Assembly (NCBI GenBank): GCA_016931575.1
Contig: JAFGEO010000100.1
Span: 1 to 56,106 of the forward strand
Direction: 5' to 3'
DNA: 56,106 bases
From: Bacteroidales bacterium
GTDB taxonomy: Bacteria > Bacteroidota > Bacteroidia > Bacteroidales > UBA10428
The notes under the pieces were generated by a model. That model searched no databases. It was given only the letters and a program-made list of their open reading frames with translations, and was not told where the DNA came from. Position 1 is the first letter of the stretch. Each line of letters begins with the position of its first letter. Positions 6,934 to 18,190 of this stretch are shown one piece after another. Made by a program: the position numbers and the translations under genes.

Positions 6934-7452
6934 ATGAGTACAAGTGTTAAGAATTCCCTGGAATCATATTTATCCTTCCGTATTGGATCAGAGACTTTTG
7001 CCGCCAATGTCAAGAATGTGCTGAACATCCTGGAAATGACAAAAATTACTCAGGTTCCGAAATCGCCTGAATATATGAAAGGGGTGATCAATCTGCGTGG
7101 AATTGTGCTGCCGGTCATTGACAGTCGGATCAAATTTGGCATTAAAGAAACCGAGATTACTACCAATACCTGTATAATAGTCCTTGAACTTCATACCAGC
7201 GGTGATTCATTAATGATCGGTGCCATCGTTGATGCAGTAAAAGAAGTCCTTGAATTAGGGCAGGACGATATTTTACCTCCTCCAAGTATCGGGACAAGCT
7301 TTCGCTCCGACTACCTAAAAGGTATGGCTCAATCGGAAGAAGGATTTATCATGATTCTGGATGCCGAAAAGGTTTTCGGAACAGAAGAAATTGTTGATAT
7401 GCAATTATTATCCAAAGAAGCCAGTAAAGCATCTGTTGAAGAGATAAAATAG
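6934..7452 (+). CDS. cheW: Chemotaxis coupling protein CheW
   Basis: A 172-residue single CheW domain with the family landmarks: YLSFRIGSETFA at the start, VLNILEM, QVPKSPEYMKGVINLRGIVLPVIDSR, and a second half with IGAIVDAVKEVLEL and YLKGMA. The C-terminal 20 residues are a charged tail. CheW normally couples chemoreceptors to the kinase CheA. Neither is encoded in this window, so its partners must be elsewhere or unusual. It is third in the tight operon (12 bp after cheY, 31 bp before cheR). Confidence 0.93.
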   Translation: MSTSVKNSLESYLSFRIGSETFAANVKNVLNILEMTKITQVPKSPEYMKGVINLRGIVLPVIDSRIKFGIKETEITTNTCIIVLELHTSGDSLMIGAIVDAVKEVLELGQDDILPPPSIGTSFRSDYLKGMAQSEEGFIMILDAEKVFGTEEIVDMQLLSKEASKASVEEIK

Positions 7453-7483
7453 GCCTTTCCCCTGTTTGATTTATGTGTGTGAG

Positions 7484-8338
7484 ATGAAAGAAGATAGCAA
7501 CTCCTCTGTTTACCAGGCTGAATTGGCCTTGCCTGAATTTAATCGGTTAAGTAAATTTATTATGGGGGAGTATGGTATAAAAATGCCGCCTGAGAAGAGA
7601 ATTATGCTCCAGAGCCGATTGCAGCGAAGGCTTAAGGCACTGCAAATGTCAGATTTCAAGGAATACGTTGACTTCGTATTCTCACCCGAGGGTCAGATTG
7701 AAGAAGTGATCCATATGATGGATGTTGTGAGTACAAATAAAACTGATTTTTTCCGTGAATCAATTCACTTCGATTTTCTCTTATCCGATGCCCTCCCCGA
7801 TCTGATTTCCAACAGAAATGAGCGCTCTATCCATGTTTGGAGTGCAGGATGCTCCAGCGGGGAAGAACCCTATACCATTGCCATTACGCTGAGTGAATTC
7901 AAAGCACATCATCCGGGATTTGATTTTGCTATATCCGCTTCGGATATTTCCACCAAAATGCTGAACAGTGCAGCACAGGCGATCTATGGTGAAGAAAAGG
8001 TACAGGACATTCCCCATTCTGTTAAGGTTAAGTACTTTCTCCGATCCAAAAACCATGAGAAAAAGCAGGTCCGGGTTATTGCAGAACTCAGAAACAAGGT
8101 TGAGTTTTTCAGACAAAACCTGCTGTTCCTGCCCATGGAGAGCAATCCGAAGTATTCCATTATCTTTTGCAGAAATGTATTGATTTATTTTGACAGGGAT
8201 AACCAATACAATATCCTGTCCAAATTATGCATGAACTTAAAATCAGGAGGTTACCTTTTTCTTGGGCATTCTGAATCGATCACCGGTTTTAATTTGCCAG
8301 TCACCCAGATCATGCCTACCGTATTTAAAAAAAAATAA
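7484..8338 (+). CDS. cheR: Chemoreceptor glutamate methyltransferase CheR
   Basis: Protein-glutamate O-methyltransferase that uses S-adenosylmethionine to methylate receptor glutamates. The helical N-terminal domain contains the conserved NKTDFFRES (about residues 85-93). The SAM-binding loop is WSAGCSSGEEPYT (about 119-131), and the late IIFCRNVLIYFDR signature is near residue 230. The ATG at 7484 (284 residues) is chosen over a TTG six codons upstream. Its presence with CheD and CheB implies a methylated receptor somewhere in the genome, since none lies in this window. Confidence 0.93.
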   Translation: MKEDSNSSVYQAELALPEFNRLSKFIMGEYGIKMPPEKRIMLQSRLQRRLKALQMSDFKEYVDFVFSPEGQIEEVIHMMDVVSTNKTDFFRESIHFDFLLSDALPDLISNRNERSIHVWSAGCSSGEEPYTIAITLSEFKAHHPGFDFAISASDISTKMLNSAAQAIYGEEKVQDIPHSVKVKYFLRSKNHEKKQVRVIAELRNKVEFFRQNLLFLPMESNPKYSIIFCRNVLIYFDRDNQYNILSKLCMNLKSGGYLFLGHSESITGFNLPVTQIMPTVFKKK

Positions 8339-8349
8339 CATGAAATAGT

Positions 8350-9245
8350 ATGACTGACTTTACCACTATGAGCAATGAAAGATTACTCGCCGAAATTAAA
8401 AGCCGGCTAAAGGAAAAAGAGCTTTATCAGAATCAGGTGAACAAACTGAACAGCACAATCCTTGAGCTTGGGAAAAAGCTAAACGAATCCGAATCTCTAA
8501 AGACTCACTTCATATCAAATATCAGCAATGAGCTGATGAATCCTTTCACTTCCATCCTGGCGATATCAGAAAATATTCTGAGTGTTGATAAAGAGAACTG
8601 GAAGAAAGTCATTCATATGGTCTCGCTCATACATACTGAAGTCTTTAACCTCGATTTTCAGCTTAAAAATATTTTCGCTGCAGCAAAAATTGAAGCCGGA
8701 GAAACCCAGCCCGAAATTACCCTGATCAACATTGATCAGTTGATCAGTAACCTTATACAATCTTTTAAACATGAATCGAAGGTAAAACACCTCAAAGTAG
8801 ATTATCTCAGTAGAAACCTGGTCTCTGACACTGTCCTCTATTTCAAATCAGATGCCGAAAAAGTCCAGCTTCTTCTGAGTAACCTGTTAAGTAACGCTAT
8901 AAAATTCAGTTACCCTGAGGGGAATGTTCAAATTGAAGCTATTAAGGATGAGGAAACCCTTACAATTAAGGTAAAAGACGAAGGCCAGGGGATCTCTAAA
9001 TCCAATGAGCAAATTATTTATGACCGTTTCAAGAGGCTCGATAGCGGTATTAACTCTCTGAACCGGGGTCACGGACTTGGCCTTTCAATCATGAAAGCGA
9101 TTTGTGATATTTTAAATGGCAAGCTAAGCTTCGAAAGTGAACTAGGAAAGGGCACAACCTTTACACTGCAACTGAAAGAATCCACTGGGGACACAACCGG
9201 GATATCAACAGATGCGGATGAAATCTTTTTCAAAGAAGACATATT

Positions 9246-9249
<4 letters not shown>
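8350..9249 (+). CDS. Histidine-kinase-like ATPase lacking the phospho-His
   Basis: A 299-residue cytosolic protein: an N-terminal coiled coil (about 8-48), a HisKA-like dimerisation helix pair (about 50-115) and a HATPase domain (about 160-275). The H-box reads FISNISNELMNPF where kinases have SHE. The phospho-accepting His is Asn60, read directly as an AAT codon. The ATP site looks intact, with an N-box LLSNAIKF, KDEGQGIS as G1 box and GHGLGLSI as G2 box. It therefore may bind ATP and perhaps phosphorylate another protein, but cannot autophosphorylate in the usual way. There is no sensor, membrane helix, receiver or CheW-like domain. It lies between cheR and cheD and overlaps the cheD start, so it is an integral operon member. 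It may stand in for part of CheA (inference). Confidence 0.85.
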
Positions 9250-10834
<1,585 letters not shown>

Positions 10835-10957
10835 AAAGCCCTTGTTCTCTTAGGTTTGTTCCAGCAATAAATTCCACTGACCTCATTGGGAGAAACATCT
10901 TAAGCCCCGCTGAGATGGCTTCTTCCATGCTGACTGTTAGCAACATTTCAGTTTAGA

Positions 10958-10991
10958 TTGTCCAACTTTTCTGAATAATTGATTATATTTA
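10958..10991 (+). promoter_or_regulatory. Candidate promoter of the GAF/PAS sensor gene
   Basis: TTG at 10958-10960, a 23-bp spacer (slightly long) and TATATTTA at 10984-10991, in the 197-bp gap after cheB. The leader would be about 35 nt. Confidence 0.25.
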
Positions 10992-11031
10992 ATTTATCTT
11001 GATAATGTAAAAACCAACATCTGCAGAGAGC

Positions 11032-13320
11032 ATGAAGAATAAGAGTCATCGCGAATTAATCGCACAAGCCATACTATATAGTTTTGTTCTTTCAGTTTTT
11101 CTCTTTCTGATTGCATTGTTTTCAAAATACATCTCCAACGATACGGAATCGATAAACCTGCTTTCAGCCTTAAAATTTTATCGCGAAGATCCTTTACTGT
11201 GGCTTATCAGCGGTGCTATCGTACTCATCCCCCTTTCAGCCTTTTTTCTTTTTAGTTATCATATCGGAAAAATTGAAAAAAAGGATAAAATTATTGAAAA
11301 AGATAACGAGAAGAGTGAAGCAGTCAATGACTTCATCACTCATCTGATACGTGATGATTTCTCGGTACAGTATAGCCTGAACGACGAAGATGATAAAATC
11401 GGGAAATTACTGATTAAACTTCGGGACACCCTTGCAACTAACCGTGAAATTGTTGAAAAACGAAGAAAAGAAGATGAAATCCGGAACTGGACTGCAGAAG
11501 GAATGGCCAAATTTGGCGAGATCCTTCGCATGGACAATGACAATCTGGAAAGACTGGCCTATAACGTAATTAAAAATTTAACCGATTATATCGATGGCAT
11601 CCAGGGAGGATTTTATTTTCTTCAGACCGATAAAAATGAAGAAAAGTATTTTGATCTGAAGGCATTTTATGCCTATGGCCGAAAAAAATATGCCGATAAC
11701 CGGATCAAATGGGGTAAAGGCATAATAGGCACCAGTGCCATCGAACGGAAGAGCATATACCTCACCGAGCTTCCTGATGCCTATATAAATATCACCTCGG
11801 GTCTTGGACAGGCAAATCCCAGGTCCATTCTGATATCTCCCCTTATCGCAAATGAGGAATTATTCGGCGTCATTGAGATCGCCTCCCTGAATGAAATTGA
11901 ACAGTTCCAGATCGATTTCGTGGAGAAGGTGGCTGAGAGTTCGGCCTCCATCCTCTCAACGGTGAATATGAATATGCAGACCGCACGCCTGCTTGAGGAA
12001 TCCAAATCGCAGGCGCAGACCCGTGCGGCGCAGGAAGAGGAGATGCGGCAAAATATGGAAGAACTTCAGGCTACGCAGGAAGAAGCCGCCAGGCAGGCCG
12101 ACAGGTTCCTGAAGCTGGAAACAACCGTTAATCACACCATGCTGCGTGCTGAATACAATACTAAGGGAACCCTTATTTACGCTAATACACGATTTTTACA
12201 AAAACTTGAATATACCTCCAATTCCGAGGTTGAAGGCAAACATATCTTAATGTTTGTCTCCAATAAGGACGAGGACTGGTTTAAACGTATCTGGGGAAAC
12301 CTCTCCAAAGGAGGACGGCATTTTGAAGGTGACATGAAACATATAACCAAGAACGGGAAAGATTTATGGACAATGGCAACCTATACCTGCATAAGGGACG
12401 AAGAGGGTGAAGTGGAACGAATTCTTTTTCTTGGATTGGATACTACTGAGCAGAAAAAACTGAGCCTTAAGCTGGAAGGTATTGTCGATGCCGTTAACCG
12501 GGCAAGTATTAAGATTGTTTTCGACATCAACGGTAATATAAAGGATTTCAATGAACCCTTCATGTACCTCTTTAAATACACAGAGAAGGAAATTGACCGC
12601 CTCGCCGTTTTTGACCTGATTGATCCCCTTGAACTTGAATTATTTAATAAGAAGTGGGAAAATATTGTCCGGGGAATGAATTTCCAGGAGCAATTTAAGG
12701 TTAAAACAAAAGCAGAAGAAGAAAAATGGATCAGAGGTACCTTTAGTGCCGTATATAATATGTACAACGAAGTTGACAGTGTTGTTTATATTGGTACAGA
12801 TACAACCAACGAAAAACTGATGGAGATTGAATCCAAGCATCAGAATGAGATCCTCAAAAAGCAAGAGAAACTTCTTAGAGAATCCGAAAAAGAATTAAGC
12901 CGAAAACTTAAAGAAGCCCGCATGGAAATGAAGGAGCAATTTAAGGAAATTGAGAATATCAAAATCCGCAATGAAAGGACACTGGAAGGGGCTCTGGATG
13001 CTATCATCACAACTTCGAATGACAATAAGATTATCTTCTTCAATAAGGCAGCTGTAAATCTTGTAGGCTACTCAAAAGAAGAGGTACTCAATCAGGATAT
13101 CTCCATGCTGTTCGATACAGAAAATAGTGCAGAAGATGAATTCCTGAGTTCATACATTGCCCGTGGCGACAATAAGATGATCGGCGTTCGTAAGGAAGTA
13201 AAAATGAAAACGAAAGATGGTGAAGAAATACCGGTCCTGATCCTCCTGTCGAAAGCCCAGGTTGAGGGTGAAAATACTTATACGGCATTCATTCAGACTA
13301 TTGAAGTGGAACTTTTTTAG
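11032..13320 (+). CDS. Membrane GAF/multi-PAS sensor without kinase domain
   Basis: A 762-residue protein with two N-terminal transmembrane helices (about 9-30 and 54-76), a charged linker and a GAF domain (about 155-310, ending in LISPLIANEELFGVIEIA). A coiled coil rich in EEMRQNMEELQATQEEA follows, then two PAS domains (about 360-475 and 480-595), a second coiled coil (595-650) and a C-terminal PAS domain (650-762). There is no histidine kinase, cyclase or receptor-hairpin domain. It ends in EVELF, close to the ELELF end of the CheZ-like protein. It sits between cheB and the hybrid kinase gene and may sense signals for that kinase or for the island as a whole; the ligand is unknown. Confidence 0.75.
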   Translation: MKNKSHRELIAQAILYSFVLSVFLFLIALFSKYISNDTESINLLSALKFYREDPLLWLISGAIVLIPLSAFFLFSYHIGKIEKKDKIIEKDNEKSEAVNDFITHLIRDDFSVQYSLNDEDDKIGKLLIKLRDTLATNREIVEKRRKEDEIRNWTAEGMAKFGEILRMDNDNLERLAYNVIKNLTDYIDGIQGGFYFLQTDKNEEKYFDLKAFYAYGRKKYADNRIKWGKGIIGTSAIERKSIYLTELPDAYINITSGLGQANPRSILISPLIANEELFGVIEIASLNEIEQFQIDFVEKVAESSASILSTVNMNMQTARLLEESKSQAQTRAAQEEEMRQNMEELQATQEEAARQADRFLKLETTVNHTMLRAEYNTKGTLIYANTRFLQKLEYTSNSEVEGKHILMFVSNKDEDWFKRIWGNLSKGGRHFEGDMKHITKNGKDLWTMATYTCIRDEEGEVERILFLGLDTTEQKKLSLKLEGIVDAVNRASIKIVFDINGNIKDFNEPFMYLFKYTEKEIDRLAVFDLIDPLELELFNKKWENIVRGMNFQEQFKVKTKAEEEKWIRGTFSAVYNMYNEVDSVVYIGTDTTNEKLMEIESKHQNEILKKQEKLLRESEKELSRKLKEARMEMKEQFKEIENIKIRNERTLEGALDAIITTSNDNKIIFFNKAAVNLVGYSKEEVLNQDISMLFDTENSAEDEFLSSYIARGDNKMIGVRKEVKMKTKDGEEIPVLILLSKAQVEGENTYTAFIQTIEVELF

Positions 13321-13422
13321 AAGCCATATTACCTTAGAGAAGCCATTAGTGCTATCGGCGATCATCCTGAAGAATCAATCCGTCACCGAATTATCTCAGA
13401 AACAACATATCAGCCTATAATC

Positions 13423-14961
13423 ATGGAACAATACGATCTGTTAAAAAAGTTAAGTGACGAACTGTCTGCGGGTGTTCTGAAATATAATTTCAATACCGGA
13501 GAGACTCTGATTACTGACTCCCTGGAACAGCTATTGACCAATTGTCTTGGTTCCAAACAGATTTCTCCTGAGGAACTGATCAAATATGTACCTGTTGAGG
13601 ATAAGCCTTTCCTTCAGGAACTCTTCTCGCTTCCGAAACCAAGCAGGAAAAGGATTAGCGGTCAGTTCCGACTCACCACACGAATGAAAGAGACAAGAGA
13701 AGTAAAAATCTTTCAGGTAGTTGCAAATTATCAGGCTGAAGAAAAAACTGGCACATCTGTTACCTGCTATATTCTTGATGCTACCAAAGAATCCAAACAG
13801 CTCAAAGACCTCCAGAGAAACCTTGACCGCTCAGAGGAATCGGACCGTATAAAAACCAATTTTCTGCTTAATATCTCTCACAATATCAGGACACCGATGA
13901 ATTCGATCCTCGGTTTCGCGGAACTACTAAGCCATACAGATCCAGAGCCAATCCGGAGAAAAGAATACCTTCAGGTCATCAAGAAGCAGAGCAAAACCCT
14001 GCTTCAACTCATTGACAATATTGCAGAAATTGCCAAGTATGAGAGTGGCATCCTGACAGTTACCAAAACCCCGGTAAATATCAATCTTTTACTTAATGAC
14101 ATCATCAAAGAGATTGACGAACTTCGCTCTGCTTCCCGGAAGGAACATGTCGCTGTCAGACTGAAAACTCCCTCATCAAAAGGTATCGAAGTATATACTG
14201 ACGGTGGACGCCTGCATCAGGTGCTAATCTATCTTGTCAACCATTCTCTGAGATATACCACCGATGGATACATTGAAATTGGCTATACACAGCCTGAAGA
14301 AAACCGCATTGAATTTTATTTACGTGATACCAGTCCTACAGTTCCGCGGGATCAGCTTCGGAATGTTTTCGATCAGTTTATGCTCCCGGATAAGTCTGAA
14401 TCAGGCCGGTACGATGATGAAACCGGACTGGGCTTAAGTCTTGCCAAATCCATTGTAAAACTATTAGGAGGAAAGATAAGTGCTGAGTCTGTAGAAAACC
14501 AAGGCTTAGTATTTCACTTTAGCCTGCCGTATGAACAAATTCCGGCGCAAGCACAGCAATCTATTGATGAAGAACTTATGTCAGATCAATATAAATGGGC
14601 CGATAAAGTAATTTTGATTGTTGAGGATGAAGATGTGAATGCTCTGTTCCTGGAGGCTGTGTTTCAGGAAACCAGTGCACAAACGCTTAATGCGAAAAAC
14701 GGACAACAAGCTATCGAACTGTGCAAGTCCATCAACAAGATTGACTTAATCCTTATGGATTTGAAAATGCCTGTTATGAACGGCCTAATGGCTACTCAGG
14801 AAATAAGGAAATTCAACCCTGGTATCCCCATAATAGCTCAAACAGCGCTTTCTCTGGAAGAGGACCGGCAGAACTGTCTTCTTGCAGGATGCAACGACCT
14901 GATTTCAAAACCCATTGAAGTTGAGGAACTTTTAAATCTGGTCAGTAAGTATTTTTCCTGA
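13423..14961 (+). CDS. Hybrid histidine kinase with degenerate ATPase domain
   Basis: A 512-residue cytosolic protein: an N-terminal PAS-like sensor (about 10-125), HisKA (about 140-210) with phospho-acceptor H153 in NISHNIRTP, HATPase (about 255-372) and receiver (about 395-510) with D446 in LILMDLKMP. The ATPase motifs are damaged. The N-box Asn is His274 (LVNHSLRYT) and the G1 motif DxGxG reads DTSPT at 302-306; only the G2 motif, TGLGLSLA, is kept. It probably autophosphorylates poorly, if at all. The defect is the reverse of the kinase-like protein at 8350. A terminator overlaps its stop, closing the signalling island. Confidence 0.85.
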   Translation: MEQYDLLKKLSDELSAGVLKYNFNTGETLITDSLEQLLTNCLGSKQISPEELIKYVPVEDKPFLQELFSLPKPSRKRISGQFRLTTRMKETREVKIFQVVANYQAEEKTGTSVTCYILDATKESKQLKDLQRNLDRSEESDRIKTNFLLNISHNIRTPMNSILGFAELLSHTDPEPIRRKEYLQVIKKQSKTLLQLIDNIAEIAKYESGILTVTKTPVNINLLLNDIIKEIDELRSASRKEHVAVRLKTPSSKGIEVYTDGGRLHQVLIYLVNHSLRYTTDGYIEIGYTQPEENRIEFYLRDTSPTVPRDQLRNVFDQFMLPDKSESGRYDDETGLGLSLAKSIVKLLGGKISAESVENQGLVFHFSLPYEQIPAQAQQSIDEELMSDQYKWADKVILIVEDEDVNALFLEAVFQETSAQTLNAKNGQQAIELCKSINKIDLILMDLKMPVMNGLMATQEIRKFNPGIPIIAQTALSLEEDRQNCLLAGCNDLISKPIEVEELLNLVSKYFS

Positions 14962-14991
14962 CAGGAGCAGCATTCAGGACATTTTTTTTTT
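14956..14991 (+). terminator. Rho-independent terminator closing the signalling island
   Basis: A 6-bp stem (TCCTGA at 14956-14961, TCAGGA at 14974-14979) with a 12-nt loop is followed, after CA, by ten T. The 5' arm includes the stop codon of the hybrid kinase. Confidence 0.65.
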
Positions 14992-15053
14992 CATTCAGTT
15001 CGGAGTATGACAATTTTGAGTATATTTCGAAAGTTCTGTTATTGCCAATTACT

Positions 15054-15338
15054 ATGCCTGATGTTAGGAAGATACATAGAAAAATTACGGTTACCGGACG
15101 AGTTCAGGGAGTCGGTTTCCGGTTTTCCTGCCGCACCATGGCACAATCTTTAGGTATTAAAGGATTCGTTAAAAACCTCTATACGGGAGACGTTTACATT
15201 GAAGCAGAAGGTACTGAAGTACAGATGAAACATTTTATCGAATGGTGTTACAAAGGTCCCGGATATGCCAATGTCCGTGATGTTATTATTGATTCGGGAG
15301 ATGTCAGAGGATTCAAATTCTTTGACATTACCCACTGA
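15054..15338 (+). CDS. acyP: Acylphosphatase
   Basis: A 94-residue cytosolic enzyme that hydrolyses acyl phosphates such as acetyl or carbamoyl phosphate. The substrate-binding loop GRVQGVGFRF with its catalytic Arg is present, and so is the catalytic Asn in GFVKNLYTGDV. The size is typical for the family. The ATG at 15054 is preferred to a TTG four codons upstream. The gene is isolated: it follows the terminator of the signalling island, and its last 11 bp overlap the convergent cstA gene. Confidence 0.93.
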   Translation: MPDVRKIHRKITVTGRVQGVGFRFSCRTMAQSLGIKGFVKNLYTGDVYIEAEGTEVQMKHFIEWCYKGPGYANVRDVIIDSGDVRGFKFFDITH

Positions 15339-17097
15339 TGTTGTCCGGAAAATAATTTCCTCTCCGCTTCAACCCTATCCAGGCCCTGAAACTCTCGATC
15401 ATGAGCCACACTGTCAACAGCACTATAAGGCAGGAGATTCCCAGCAACAGGTATGAATCCTGGGAATAAAATTCTTTCATGCTCAAAAACACCGACCAAA
15501 CTGTCATGACCAGCACAAAAAGCATGGGGACAAGGGTCAGACCATAATTTTTTCCATTCCTAAACAGGTATACCGAGACAATGGCAAGTCCCAATGCAGC
15601 CAGCAATTGGTTAAGAGATCCGAAAAGGGGCCAGAGAATGTAGGCTCCCTGCCCCCCTGGTTTGATAAAGGTCATGACGGCTGCAGCAACAACGACTATG
15701 CCTGTAGCAACATATCGGTTCTGAAATGGCCTCCGGACCCTGCCGCTACGGTTTGTGAAAATCTCCTGCAGGGACAGGCGTTGCATTCGCGCTGCCGAAT
15801 CCAGTGTAGTATTGGCAAAAGATACGATAAACACAGCCATGAGGGCCCGGCCAAATTCCAAAGAGATTCCCAGGCTGTGCAATAAGTTCGAAGAACCTGA
15901 GATGAAGGATTCCAGCTTCGAGCCGATATCATTCTGGCTCCCGGAATAATAATGGTAAAATGCCTCCTTACCCGTGAAAAGGGCATTTCCATCTTTGAAT
16001 CCCATGCCCAGGCCAGCTGCAATAGCTATCAGAACAATTACTGCAAGAAATCCTTCCGTTAACATTCCTCCGAATCCAATGAAAAGTGTGTCACTCTCCT
16101 TTTGAACTTGCTTAACGGTAGTTCCTGAACTTGCAATAGAGTGGAAACCCGAAATAGCTCCGCAGGCAATGATAATAAAGAGGGTTGGCATCATATCCGG
16201 CACACCGCTTCCCGCTGCAAAAGCCCCATGGTTAATGCCAGGAGCAGACATCACGGGATGAGCAATAAAAATTCCAATGATCAACAGAAGCAGCATAAGC
16301 AGCAATTGATGAGAATTTATGTAATCCCTTGGCTGAAGGAGTCGTTGAACAGGCAATGAAGATGCAATGAAAACATAAATAAAAAGTATCACACACCAGC
16401 TTACGGTTACAACATCATTCAACGGCATCCTGTCTCCGGCGATCCATTGAATAATTTCCAGTCGGGAAAGATCCACCTCAAACTTAACTCCAAGTACTAT
16501 AGAAGCATACATCAGCAGAAGTGCAAGAACAGAATAAAAAAGCGGATTTCGCCCGTTCTGTAACTGATATCCAAGCCATATAGCTATCGGGATCTGAAAC
16601 CACACCGGTATCACGGAAGCAGGATAAAGCATAAACAAAGTTGATACGATCATGGCAAAGACAGACAGCACAATGAACAACAGCAACTGCATGACAGCCT
16701 GAAATGCGAAACGCGCGCCTGGGCTAACCAGGTTCCCGGTTAATTCTCCAATAGTTTGTCCCCGATTCCTTGCTGAGATAACAAGTGTTGAAAAATCATG
16801 AACCGCACCCATAAATATGGAACCAACAAAGATCCATAACAAGGCAGGAATCCATCCCCAAATTATACCGATAGCCGGACCAACAATCGGTCCCAGACCC
16901 GCAATTGTTGTAAAATGGTGCCCGAATACAATCGACCTGGGGGTTGGGACATAGTCTATACCATCCTGAAATTTATCTGCCGGCATCTGGTTGGCATCAG
17001 ATATTCTGAATATCCTATTAGCCAGATACTTTCCATACAGTCTGTAAGCAATTATATAGCCGGAAAATGTAACAATTACCAATAAAACTGCGTTCAT
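15328..17097 (-). CDS. cstA: Carbon starvation protein CstA (peptide/pyruvate transporter family)
   Basis: A polytopic inner-membrane protein of 589 residues with about 16 hydrophobic segments. CstA family landmarks are GHHFTTIAGLGPIVGPAIG, GAVHDF and SGFHSIASSGTTVKQ. E. coli CstA (about 700 residues) and BtsT take up peptides or pyruvate on starvation; this shorter form lacks part of the C-terminus. Translation probably starts at the ATG whose first base is 17097, because a signal-anchor helix follows directly; an in-frame start seven codons upstream is less likely. It is divergent from the universal stress gene (97 bp apart) and overlaps acyP at its 3' end. Confidence 0.92.
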   Translation of the reverse strand: MNAVLLVIVTFSGYIIAYRLYGKYLANRIFRISDANQMPADKFQDGIDYVPTPRSIVFGHHFTTIAGLGPIVGPAIGIIWGWIPALLWIFVGSIFMGAVHDFSTLVISARNRGQTIGELTGNLVSPGARFAFQAVMQLLLFIVLSVFAMIVSTLFMLYPASVIPVWFQIPIAIWLGYQLQNGRNPLFYSVLALLLMYASIVLGVKFEVDLSRLEIIQWIAGDRMPLNDVVTVSWCVILFIYVFIASSLPVQRLLQPRDYINSHQLLLMLLLLIIGIFIAHPVMSAPGINHGAFAAGSGVPDMMPTLFIIIACGAISGFHSIASSGTTVKQVQKESDTLFIGFGGMLTEGFLAVIVLIAIAAGLGMGFKDGNALFTGKEAFYHYYSGSQNDIGSKLESFISGSSNLLHSLGISLEFGRALMAVFIVSFANTTLDSAARMQRLSLQEIFTNRSGRVRRPFQNRYVATGIVVVAAAVMTFIKPGGQGAYILWPLFGSLNQLLAALGLAIVSVYLFRNGKNYGLTLVPMLFVLVMTVWSVFLSMKEFYSQDSYLLLGISCLIVLLTVWLMIESFRAWIGLKRRGNYFPDNISG

Positions 17098-17194
17098 ACA
17101 CCTGTGTTTTGAATACAAAAATTAAATCATTCTGATATAAATATTCAGTTTCTCACAAAAAATCACTATTTTAATCTACAATAAACAGGCTATC

Positions 17195-18010
17195 ATGAAC
17201 CCTACCCACCGTAAAATACTGGTACCCTTTGATTTTTCGGGATTATCAGAATACGCTGTTAAACATGCGGTCCAATTTGCTAAGATAATGGAATCTGACA
17301 TAGTTTTTCTGCATGTCATTCCATCTCTTAAAGACGAATCTGAATATTTAGCCAGGCTCACCGCGGAAGCAGATAAATATATTGCCAAGTATGGTGTATC
17401 CATTGAATGCAAGATTCGTCCTGGAAAAGTAATGACAGCAATCAGGACTTTTGCTGAGACCATCGATGCTTTCCTTATTGTTATGAAAACTCAAAAACCC
17501 ATAGGAAAGGAAAAATGGCTGGGCAGCAGAGCACTGAAAGTAATGATCGGATCAAAGATCCCATTCTTCGTTGTACAGGCTCCACCTAAAAGTCTGGCCT
17601 TAAGGCGTGTGGTATTCCCGATCGATTTCAGGAAAGAAAACAAGGAGAAGTTATCCTGGATCAGCGTACTGTCAAAATATTATACTTCAAAAATATTCCT
17701 TTTCAGGCCCAAGGCCCACGATTATCAAATCAGAAACAACGCAGAATTTGCCAGACGATTTCTGGAAGGCAAAGACATTGATTATGAAATAATTAAAGCC
17801 AAAGGGAAATACAATATCACTCAGGAAACTTTGGAATTCGCGCATGAGATTAAGGCAGAAATGATTATCATTATGCTGAGTAAGCGGGTAACACGTCTTA
17901 AATTTCTCCTTGGCTTAAAAGACCAGAAATACCTTTCAAATGAATTTCAAATACCGGTTTTGTGCCTGAATCCCAGGTCGGATCTTAGGAAATACGAAGG
18001 ATTTTTCTAG
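17195..18010 (+). CDS. Universal stress protein, tandem UspA domains
   Basis: A 271-residue cytosolic protein with two UspA folds. The first (about 5-140) begins RKILVPFDFSGLSEYAVKHA and ends FFVVQAP. The second (about 148-260) begins RRVVFPIDFR and ends PVLCLNP. The Usp ATP-binding G-2x-G-9x-GS motif is degenerate in both halves, so nucleotide binding is uncertain. It is divergent from cstA across 97 bp, which suggests shared stress or starvation control. Confidence 0.88.
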   Translation: MNPTHRKILVPFDFSGLSEYAVKHAVQFAKIMESDIVFLHVIPSLKDESEYLARLTAEADKYIAKYGVSIECKIRPGKVMTAIRTFAETIDAFLIVMKTQKPIGKEKWLGSRALKVMIGSKIPFFVVQAPPKSLALRRVVFPIDFRKENKEKLSWISVLSKYYTSKIFLFRPKAHDYQIRNNAEFARRFLEGKDIDYEIIKAKGKYNITQETLEFAHEIKAEMIIIMLSKRVTRLKFLLGLKDQKYLSNEFQIPVLCLNPRSDLRKYEGFF

Positions 18011-18190
18011 CAAGCCAAGGTTTTAGTGGCAATACTTTTCTGTAGCAAGTTCACCTGGCAGCACAGGAAAAGGTACATTCCGGCTGAACCAACAGATCGG
18101 AGATACAAGCTTAATTTAAGCCTTCAAACTTACAGAATTAGCTTACTCTGCTAATCATTTTATATTTTAGGAGCCAAATTTAGTCTCGGA

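Noticed and set aside
17125-17145. TGATATAAATATTCA between cstA and the universal stress gene, as another Crp/Fnr dyad
   Set aside because: The half-sites are seven bases apart rather than four and one is mismatched, so it does not fit the pattern at the other sites.
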